NCBI GenBank assembly: GCA_039922235.1
Contig: JBDSAJ010001020.1
Span: forward strand, 1 to 5,086
DNA: 5,086 bases
Origin: Umezawaea sp039922235
GTDB lineage: Bacteria; Actinomycetota; Actinomycetes; Mycobacteriales; Pseudonocardiaceae
Direction of reading: 5' to 3'
The notes beneath the pieces are model-generated. The model ran no database searches, was not told the DNA's origin, and was given only the letters and a program-made list of their open reading frames with translations. Within the stretch, counting starts at the first letter, position 1; each line of letters opens with the position of its first letter. Shown here piece after piece: positions 1-5,086 of this stretch. Made by a program: the position numbers and the translations under genes.

Positions 1-1282
1 GCTCGAACTCCTGAAACTGCGCCTTGTTGGGATCATAGTAGTGCGCCGCGGTGTAGTGCACGTCCGCGGTCAGCCACACGACGTTGCGGACGCAGCGCCG
101 CTTCAGCTCCCGCAGCACCTCGGCCAGTTCGTGCTCACGGCCACCTGGCTTGCCCGGCAGCCCGTTGGCAACGCCCTCGATGTCCACGCCGTCCGGAACG
201 GTCAGCCCGATGGGCAGATCCGCGGCCACGATCTTCCACGTGGCCCGGCTGCGGGCCAGCGAGTCGACCAGCCATCGCGCCTGCCGCTCGCCCAGCACGT
301 GGCCGATCCCGTCGCGGGGCGCGGTGTTCGCGTCCTTGTAGCTGCGCATGTCCAGCACGAACACCTCGACGTGCGCGCCGTAGGAGAACTTCCGGTAGAC
401 CCGCCCGTCGACCGCGCGGCGGGGGTCGATCGGCTGCCACTCGTGGAACGCCCGGAAGGCCCGCGCGGCGAGCACGTCAACGCGCTTCTCGGTGTACTGC
501 GGCAGGTCCAGGATCTCGCCGGGATACCAGTTGTTGGTGACCTCGTGGTCGTCCCACTGCACGACCATCGGCACCTGCGCGGCGAACTCGCGGTACTTCG
601 GGTCCAGCAGGTTGTAGGCGAACTGGCCGCGGTACTCGTCCAGCGTCTCGGCGACCTTGGTCTTCTCCGGTGTCACGAGGTTGCGCCAGATCCGGCCGTC
701 GGGCAGCACCACCTGCGGGGCCAGCGGGCCGTCGGCGTACACGGTGTCGCCGCTGTGCAGGAAGAAGTCCGGGCGGCGGGCGGCCATCGTCGCGAAGATC
801 GGCATCCCGCCGAGGTCGGGGTTGCTGCCCCAGCCCTGGCCCGCGACGTCGCCGGACCAGGTGAAGCGCACGTCCTGGCGGCCAACGGGCGCGGTGCGGA
901 ACGTGCCCGTCACGGCCTCGCTGCGGGTGCGGCCGTCCAGGTCCTCGGCGACGACCCGGTAGTGCACCTGGTGGCCCGGCGGCAGGTGGTCCAGGCGCAG
1001 CCTGCCGGTGCCACCGGTGTCCGGGGTCAGCAGCGGGCCGCGGACGCGGCGCGCGTGCCGGAACGACGCGTCGGTGGAGACCTCGACGACCATGCGCGAC
1101 GGCCGGTCGGCCCGCGTCCACACCAGAGCGCCATCGGTGCTCACGTCGCCGGACTGCACGCCGTGCGTCAGGACCGGTCGGTCCGTCCGCGCCAGTGCCA
1201 CGCCGGGAAGGAAAGCACCCGCGACGCCGAGCCCACCGGCCCGCAGCAGGGTTCGCCGGTTCACCGCACGCTCATCGGTCAT
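1..1282 (-). CDS. phoD: Tat-exported PhoD-like alkaline phosphatase/phosphodiesterase (3' end outside window)
   Basis: The reading frame is open from ATG 1282 to the window edge (427 residues); probably about 100 C-terminal residues are missing. The family comprises secreted metal-dependent phosphomonoesterases/phosphodiesterases that release phosphate from organic esters. A Tat signal is visible: NRRTLLR at 8-14, a hydrophobic stretch, and ALA at 29-31 as the likely cleavage site. An N-terminal beta domain (about 35-130) begins VLTHGVQSGDVSTDGALVWTR-like. The metallophosphatase domain follows, with SGDVAGQGWG (143-152), HSGDTVYADGP (176-186), QWDDHEVTNNW (242-252), LDMRSY (310-315) and TADVHYTAAHYYDP (405-418). 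The cysteine seen in the B. subtilis PhoD iron site (SCQ-type motif) is absent; the place reads SGD. An in-frame TAG 12 bases upstream bounds the start, and no Shine-Dalgarno sequence is present. A PHO-box-like repeat and -10 lie just upstream. A GTG at residue 7 is an alternative start. Confidence 0.95.
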   Translation of the reverse strand, partial: MTDERAVNRRTLLRAGGLGVAGAFLPGVALARTDRPVLTHGVQSGDVSTDGALVWTRADRPSRMVVEVSTDASFRHARRVRGPLLTPDTGGTGRLRLDHLPPGHQVHYRVVAEDLDGRTRSEAVTGTFRTAPVGRQDVRFTWSGDVAGQGWGSNPDLGGMPIFATMAARRPDFFLHSGDTVYADGPLAPQVVLPDGRIWRNLVTPEKTKVAETLDEYRGQFAYNLLDPKYREFAAQVPMVVQWDDHEVTNNWYPGEILDLPQYTEKRVDVLAARAFRAFHEWQPIDPRRAVDGRVYRKFSYGAHVEVFVLDMRSYKDANTAPRDGIGHVLGERQARWLVDSLARSRATWKIVAADLPIGLTVPDGVDIEGVANGLPGKPGGREHELAEVLRELKRRCVRNVVWLTADVHYTAAHYYDPNKAQFQEFE

Positions 1283-1327
1283 GCCGGTGTTCTAGTCCGC
1301 GAACAACGACAGCGGCCGAACACCGGC
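1283..1327 (-). repeat. Perfect 10-base inverted repeat (hairpin) abutting the phoD start; possible operon-end terminator or insulator
   Basis: On the minus strand GCCGGTGTTC (1327-1318) and GAACACCGGC (1292-1283) are exact reverse complements, 25 bases apart. Inside the loop CCGC (1315-1312) can pair with GCGG (1300-1297), extending the helix across a small asymmetric internal loop and leaving an 11-base apical loop. There is no U-tract, so it is not a textbook intrinsic terminator, although many actinobacterial terminators lack one. It lies 18 bases after the DUF4233 stop, and its right arm ends one base before the phoD ATG. It overlaps PHO-box units 2 and 3 and the -10, so it could also act as a DNA operator. 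The repeat is certain; its function is not. Confidence 0.6.
1289..1294 (-). promoter_or_regulatory. Putative -10 element of a leaderless phoD promoter
   Basis: TAGAAC on the minus strand resembles the actinobacterial -10 TANNNT / TAGRRT, missing only the last T. If its bases are -12 to -7, then +1 falls on base 1282, the A of the phoD ATG. That would give a leaderless mRNA, which agrees with the lack of a Shine-Dalgarno sequence before this start. The same TAG is also an in-frame stop just upstream, so phoD cannot start earlier. Confidence 0.45.
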
Positions 1328-1343
1328 TGACCGACGGGTGAAC
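1311..1343 (-). promoter_or_regulatory. Putative PHO box: three tandem 11-base PhoP-type repeat units upstream of phoD
   Basis: Three contiguous 11-base units are seen on the phoD coding strand: GTTCACCCGTC (1343-1333), GGTCAGCCGGT (1332-1322) and GTTCGGCCGCT (1321-1311). Against the Streptomyces PHO-box direct-repeat consensus G(G/T)TCAYYYR(G/C)G they match at 9, 9 and 8 of 11 positions. The units agree with one another at 7-8 of 11. The block ends 28 bases before the ATG and covers the place where a -35 element would sit for the -10 at 1294-1289, as expected for PhoP activation. The neighbouring gene is a secreted phosphatase, a typical Pho-regulon member. PhoP binding is inferred, and the consensus comes from Streptomyces, a different order. 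Confidence 0.55.
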
Positions 1344-1345
1344 GC

Positions 1346-1735
1346 TCAGACCTGCTGGCTGGGCAGGCGGCCTTCGGCCATGCGCTTGGCGAGGTCGCGG
1401 CGCATCCAGAAGATGCAGGCCCAGACCAGGCTGAAGACCGCGCCGACGGCGCCGAGCGCGGTCAGCGCGAGCCAGGACGCGACCATCACCACGTGCAGGC
1501 CGACGATCAGCCAGAAGCTCCACGTGTGCTTGAGCAGGGCGCAGGTGGCGATCAGGCCGGCGATCAGCACGAACGCGAGCACGCCCGCGGTGGTGGTGAA
1601 ACCGCCACCGAGCTTGGCGATCACCGGCAGCGCGAGCGCCACCACGATCACCTCGATGATCAGCGTGCCCGCCGTGATGCCGCGGAACGCCTTCATCGGG
1701 TCCTTGGGCGGTGGCTTGACCGGCGGTGTCGTCAT
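1346..1735 (-). CDS. DUF4233 family four-helix membrane protein, function unknown
   Basis: A 129-residue protein with a short proline/lysine-rich N-terminus (TPPVKPPPKDPMKAFRG). Four hydrophobic segments follow, at about 20-42, 47-68, 72-90 and 94-111, and then a basic tail starting MRRDLAKR. Size, topology and position directly after folC match the actinobacterial DUF4233 family; the mycobacterial member sits between folC and ndk. No catalytic motif is visible and the biochemical role is not known. The ATG at 1735 overlaps the folC TGA as ATGA and is preceded by AAGGAG with a five-base spacer, so its translation is probably coupled to folC. It is likely an inner-membrane protein. Synteny suggests a link to folate or nucleotide metabolism, but nothing in the protein itself shows this. 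The family call rests on context and topology, without a profile search. Confidence 0.9.
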   Translation of the reverse strand: MTTPPVKPPPKDPMKAFRGITAGTLIIEVIVVALALPVIAKLGGGFTTTAGVLAFVLIAGLIATCALLKHTWSFWLIVGLHVVMVASWLALTALGAVGAVFSLVWACIFWMRRDLAKRMAEGRLPSQQV

Positions 1736-3096
1736 GACGGCTCCTTGCCGAACAGCGCGCGGGCTTCGCCGGCCGTGACGACGGAACCGGTGACGATCAC
1801 GCCGCCGCCGGACACCACGCCCTCCTCGTCGTCCTCCTCGGTGCGCAGCACGGCCTCCTCGATGGCGTCGGCCAGCGAGGGCTGCACGAAGACGCGCTCC
1901 TCGCCGAACACCTCCATCGCCAGGTCGCCCAGCGTGTCCGCGTCCATCGCGCGCGGCGAGGAGTTGCTGGTCACCACGATCTCGGCGACCACGGGCTCCA
2001 GTGCCTGGAGCATCCCCAGCGCGTCCTTGTCGTCCATGACGCCGAGGACGGCGATGAGCTTGCGGAAGCCGAACTCGTCGCGCAGCGCGGCGGCCAGTGC
2101 CGTCGCGCCGTGCGGGTTGTGCGCGGCGTCGACCAGCACGGTCGGCGCGGACCGCACCCGTTCCAGCCTGCCGGGCGAGGTGACGGACGCGAACGCCTCG
2201 CGGACCGCCTCGATGTCGAGCGGCTGCTCCTTGCCCGCGCCGAAGAACGCCTCGACGGCTGCGAGCGCCAACGAGGCGTTGGACGCCTGGTGCGCGCCGT
2301 GCAGCGGCAGGAAGACCTCGTCGTACACGCCGCCGAGGCCCTGGAGCTTCAGCACCTGGCCGCCGACGGCGACGGCCTGGTCGAGCACGCCGAACTCGAG
2401 GCCCTGGCGGGCGACCATGGCGTCGACCTCGGTCGCCCGTTCGATCAGGATCCGGGCCACCTCGTTGGTCTGCTCGGCGAGGATCGCGACCGCGCCGGGC
2501 TTGATGATCCCGGCCTTCTCGCGCGCGATGCCCTCGATGTCCGAGCCGAGGTACTCGACGTGGTCGACGCCGATCGGGGTGACCACGGCGATCCGGCCGT
2601 CAGCGACGTTCGTCGCGTCCCAGCCGCCGCCCATGCCGACCTCGATGATCGCGGCCTCCACCGGGGCGTCCGCGAACGCCGCGAACGCCATCCCGGTGAG
2701 GACCTCGAACTTGGTCATCCGCACGTCGCCCTGACCGTCCACCATGGACAGGTAGGGCTCGACGTCCCGGTACACCTCGACGTAGCGCTCCGGGGTGATC
2801 GGCTCGCCGTCGACGCTGATCCGCTCGGTCGCGAGCTGCAGGTGCGGGCTGGTGTAGCGGCCCGTGCGCAGCCCGATGCGGGTCAGCAGCGCGTCGATCA
2901 TCCGGGACGTCGACGTCTTGCCGTTGGTCCCGGTGATGTGGATGACCGGGTACGAGTGCTGGGGGTCGCCCAGCAGGTGCGTCAACGCCTTGATCCGGTC
3001 GAGCGACGGACCGATCTTGGTCTCGCCCCAGCGGGTGTCCAGGTCCGACTCGACGGCGCGGAGTGCTTCCAGCGCCGCCGGGTCGACCGGGCTCAC
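1732..3096 (-). CDS. folC: Bifunctional folylpolyglutamate synthase / dihydrofolate synthase
   Basis: Mur-ligase-like ATP-dependent enzyme, 454 residues. The family adds glutamate to dihydropteroate and/or to reduced folates, retaining folates in the cytoplasm. Motifs in order: P-loop TGTNGKTS (55-62), YTSPHL (81-86), EVGMGGGWDATN (152-163), TPIGVDHVEYLG (173-184), EKAGIIKPG (193-201), HGAHQASNA (267-275), SPGRLE (307-312), DAAHNPHG (323-330), LGVMDDKD (351-358) and VTGSVVTAGEAR (435-446). An acidic run, EEDDEE, at 420-425 precedes the last strand. The GTG start at 3096 is chosen over an in-frame upstream start near 3237. GGAGG lies four bases upstream of the GTG, the GTG overlaps the valS stop as GTGA, and family homology begins just after it. 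The family's usual GGR in the third motif reads GGG here. The stop overlaps the next gene as ATGA. Whether both synthase activities are present cannot be told from the sequence. Confidence 0.97.
   Translation of the reverse strand: MSPVDPAALEALRAVESDLDTRWGETKIGPSLDRIKALTHLLGDPQHSYPVIHITGTNGKTSTSRMIDALLTRIGLRTGRYTSPHLQLATERISVDGEPITPERYVEVYRDVEPYLSMVDGQGDVRMTKFEVLTGMAFAAFADAPVEAAIIEVGMGGGWDATNVADGRIAVVTPIGVDHVEYLGSDIEGIAREKAGIIKPGAVAILAEQTNEVARILIERATEVDAMVARQGLEFGVLDQAVAVGGQVLKLQGLGGVYDEVFLPLHGAHQASNASLALAAVEAFFGAGKEQPLDIEAVREAFASVTSPGRLERVRSAPTVLVDAAHNPHGATALAAALRDEFGFRKLIAVLGVMDDKDALGMLQALEPVVAEIVVTSNSSPRAMDADTLGDLAMEVFGEERVFVQPSLADAIEEAVLRTEEDDEEGVVSGGGVIVTGSVVTAGEARALFGKEPS
1741..1746 (-). 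promoter_or_regulatory. Ribosome binding site of the DUF4233 gene
   Basis: AAGGAG on the minus strand lies five bases before the ATG at 1735, within the last codons of folC. Together with the ATGA overlap it supports translational coupling. Confidence 0.75.
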
Positions 3097-5086
3097 TTCG
3101 CCTCCGGCAGAGCGGCGATGCGCGCGTTCAGGCGCTCGATGTCGGCGTTCGCGGCCGCCAGGCGGGCCTGGATCTTGGCCACGACGTCCGCGGGCGCCTT
3201 GTCGGTGAACGCGGGGTTGTTCAGCTTGCCCTCGCACTGCGCGCGTTCCTTCTCGGCGACCGCGAGGTCCTTGGTCATCCGCTTGCGCTCGGCGACCACG
3301 TCGATCGTGCCGGACGTGTCCAGTTCGACCGTCACGGCACCCTTGGGCAGGCCGACCTCCAGCGATGCGGACACGGTGAAGTCGTCACCGGGCTCGGTCA
3401 TCCTGGTCAGCGCCTTCACCGACGGCACCTGCTCCAGCAGGTCGACGCAGCACGCGCCGCGCACCTTGCCCGCGACCTTCTGCGTCGGCCGCAGCCCCTG
3501 GTCGTTGCGGAACCGGCGGATCTCGGTGACGAGCTTCTTCAGCCCCTCGATCCGCTCGGCCGCCACGGCGTCGCGCTCCGCGCCGGACGGCTTCGGCCAC
3601 TCGGTGACGACCAGCGACTCGCCGCCGGTCAGCGTCTTCCACAGCGTCTCGGTGATGAACGGGGTCAACGGGTGCAGCAGCCGCAGCACGACGTCGAGCA
3701 CGTGCCCGAGCACCGACTGGGTCGCCTCGGCACGCTCGCCGCCCTCGGCGATCTGGACCTTCGCCAGCTCCAGGTACCAGTCGCAGAACTCGTCCCAGGT
3801 GAAGTGGTAGAGCGCCTCGGACAGCTTGGCGAACTGGAACGCCTCGAACTGGCGGTCCACATCGGACACCAGCTCGTCGAGCAGGTCGATGATCCAGCGG
3901 TCCGCGTCGGTCAGCGCGTCGCGGGCGGGCAGCGGCCGCTCGACCGTGGCACCGTTCGCCAGCGCGAACTTCGTGGCGTTCCACAGCTTCGTGGTGAAGT
4001 TGCGGGCGCCTGCGGCCCACTCCTCGGCGACGGCGATGTCCGAGCCGGGGTTCGCGCCGCGCAGCAGCGTGAACCGGGTGGCGTCGGCGCCGTAGCTCTC
4101 GATCCACTTGAGCGGGTCGACGCCGTTGCCGCGCGACTTCGACATCTTCTTGCCGTTGGCGTCGCGGACGAGGCCGTGCAGGTAGACGTGGTCGAAGGGC
4201 TGCACCTCGTCCATGGTGTACAGGCCGAACATCATCATCCTGGTGACCCAGAAGAAGAGGATGTCGTAGCCCGTTGACAGGACGGACGTCGGGTAGAACT
4301 TCGCCAGGTCGGCCGTCTTGCCCGGCCAGCCCAGGGTCGAGAACGGCCACAGGCCGGACGAGAACCACGTGTCGAGCACGTCCTCGTCCTGGCGCCAGCC
4401 GTCACCCGTCGGCGGCTGCTCGTCCGGTCCGACGCACACCACCTCACCCGCCGGGCCGTACCAGACCGGGATGCGGTGACCCCACCAGAGCTGGCGCGAG
4501 ATGCACCAGTCGTGCAGGTTGTCGACCCAGTCGAAGTAGCGCTTGGTCAGGTCGGCCGGGTGCACGGTGGTGCGGCCGTCGCGGACCGCGTCACCGGCGG
4601 CCTTGGCGATGCCCTCGACCTTGACCCACCACTGGAGCGACAGGCGCGGCTCGATGACCGTGCCGCAGCGCTCGCAGTGGCCGACGGAGTGCACGTACGG
4701 CCGCTTCTCCGCGACGATCCGGCCCTGGTCGCGCAGCGCTGCCACGATGGCGGGACGCGCCTCGAAGCGGTCGAGGCCCTCGAACGGGCCGCGCACGGTG
4801 ATGACGCCCCGGCCGTCCATGACGGTCAGGTTGGGCAGGCCGTGGCGCTGGCCGATCTCGAAGTCGTTCGGGTCGTGCGCGGGCGTCACCTTGACCATGC
4901 CCGAGCCGAACGCGGGATCCACGTGCGCGTCGGCGACGATCGGGATGGTGCGGCCGGTGAGCGGGAGGCGCACCGGGGCGCCGATCAGCTCGACGTAGCG
5001 CGGGTCCTCCGGGTGCACGGCGACGCCGGTGTCGCCCAGCATGGTTTCGGGACGCGTGGTCGACACCGTGATCGCCCATCCTCCGG
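3093..5086 (-). CDS. valS: Valyl-tRNA synthetase, C-terminal ~663 residues (5' end outside window)
   Basis: Class I aminoacyl-tRNA synthetase that charges tRNA-Val with valine in the cytoplasm. The fragment begins inside the CP1 editing domain, with TTRPETMLGDT at about fragment residues 9-19 and PAHDPNDFEIG at 68-78. A CERC pair follows (Cys137, Cys140), then WWGHRIPVWYG and the DTWFSSGLWPFS segment of the catalytic domain. The KMSKS loop is intact at 313-317 (bases 4148-4134). The anticodon-binding domain follows, including FRNDQGLRP near 525-533. The end (about 591-656) is a charged coiled coil, the tRNA-binding arm usual for ValRS, finishing LPEAK. Roughly 200 N-terminal residues with the HIGH motif are missing only because the window ends. 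No frameshift or lost motif is visible. It is the upstream gene of the folC operon; its TGA overlaps the folC GTG. Identification is very secure. Confidence 0.98.
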   Translation of the reverse strand, partial: GGWAITVSTTRPETMLGDTGVAVHPEDPRYVELIGAPVRLPLTGRTIPIVADAHVDPAFGSGMVKVTPAHDPNDFEIGQRHGLPNLTVMDGRGVITVRGPFEGLDRFEARPAIVAALRDQGRIVAEKRPYVHSVGHCERCGTVIEPRLSLQWWVKVEGIAKAAGDAVRDGRTTVHPADLTKRYFDWVDNLHDWCISRQLWWGHRIPVWYGPAGEVVCVGPDEQPPTGDGWRQDEDVLDTWFSSGLWPFSTLGWPGKTADLAKFYPTSVLSTGYDILFFWVTRMMMFGLYTMDEVQPFDHVYLHGLVRDANGKKMSKSRGNGVDPLKWIESYGADATRFTLLRGANPGSDIAVAEEWAAGARNFTTKLWNATKFALANGATVERPLPARDALTDADRWIIDLLDELVSDVDRQFEAFQFAKLSEALYHFTWDEFCDWYLELAKVQIAEGGERAEATQSVLGHVLDVVLRLLHPLTPFITETLWKTLTGGESLVVTEWPKPSGAERDAVAAERIEGLKKLVTEIRRFRNDQGLRPTQKVAGKVRGACCVDLLEQVPSVKALTRMTEPGDDFTVSASLEVGLPKGAVTVELDTSGTIDVVAERKRMTKDLAVAEKERAQCEGKLNNPAFTDKAPADVVAKIQARLAAANADIERLNARIAALPEAK
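3101..3105 (-). promoter_or_regulatory. Ribosome binding site of folC
   Basis: GGAGG on the minus strand lies four bases before the GTG at 3096, inside the last codons of valS. It decides the folC start, because the longer in-frame extension would lie entirely within valS. Confidence 0.8.

Noticed and set aside
1262..1264. Alternative phoD start at GTG 1264
   Set aside because: Possible, since it keeps the Tat motif, but GATGAG is a weak Shine-Dalgarno sequence and the ATG at 1282 fits the -10 spacing. Kept only as an alternative.
1312..1329. Short hairpin on the plus strand around CGGCCG-AACAC-CGGCTG as a terminator
   Set aside because: Only 4-6 pairs with a G-U, no T-tract, and no plus-strand gene to terminate; the longer 10-base inverted repeat explains the same bases better.
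41..1330. 429-codon open frame on the plus strand opposite phoD
   Set aside because: The minus strand here encodes an unmistakable PhoD protein with a Tat signal and all its motifs; the plus-strand product is a low-complexity shadow.
1493..2734. 413-codon Ser/Thr/Ala-rich open frame on the plus strand opposite folC and the DUF4233 gene
   Set aside because: The composition is typical of an antisense frame, and it overlaps two well-supported minus-strand genes.
1732..3237. Longer folC starting near 3237 with 47 extra residues
   Set aside because: The extension is out-of-frame valS sequence rich in Arg and Gly. The GTG at 3096 has GGAGG at proper spacing and fits the start of family homology.
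2110..3810. 566-codon open frame on the plus strand opposite folC and valS
   Set aside because: Antisense shadow of GC-rich codons: the product is Arg/Val/Asp/Leu-rich with no family motif, and it crosses two clearly real genes on the other strand.
3063..4277. 404-codon open frame on the plus strand opposite valS
   Set aside because: It mirrors valS codons and has no recognisable domain and no supporting ribosome binding site; stop codons are rare at this GC content.
3093..5066. valS starting at the GTG at 5066
   Set aside because: The frame stays open to the window edge (GGWAIT before this codon) and the codon lies inside the editing domain; the true start is outside the window.

Overview
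The window comes from a high-GC actinobacterial chromosome. The FolC and ValS sequences and the gene order valS-folC-DUF4233 fit the order Pseudonocardiales (Lentzea, Saccharothrix or Amycolatopsis type). That placement is inferred from the look of the proteins and the synteny; no search was run. All genes lie on the minus strand, so transcription runs from right to left. No RNA gene, mobile element or CRISPR array was seen.

Right part (5086 to 3093): the C-terminal three quarters of valyl-tRNA synthetase, cut by the window edge. Its stop overlaps the GTG start of folC (3096 to 1732; folylpolyglutamate/dihydrofolate synthase) as GTGA. The folC stop overlaps the start of a small four-helix membrane protein of the DUF4233 family (1735 to 1346) as ATGA. 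Shine-Dalgarno sequences lie inside the upstream genes, so the three genes form one tightly coupled housekeeping operon.

Left part (1345 to 1): a 63-base gap, then a Tat-exported PhoD-like phosphatase/phosphodiesterase cut at its 3' end by the window edge. In mycobacteria ndk follows the DUF4233 gene; here phoD takes that place.

The most informative stretch is the short gap. On the coding strand it holds three consecutive 11-base units resembling the Streptomyces PHO box (PhoP-binding site). It also has a -10-like TAGAAC exactly six bases before the phoD ATG, which would give a leaderless mRNA. A perfect 10-base inverted repeat has its right arm abutting the start codon. A model that fits is a phosphate-regulated leaderless promoter for phoD, with a hairpin that forms only in read-through transcripts from the valS operon and separates the two units. 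This model is inference; the motifs are visible in the sequence.
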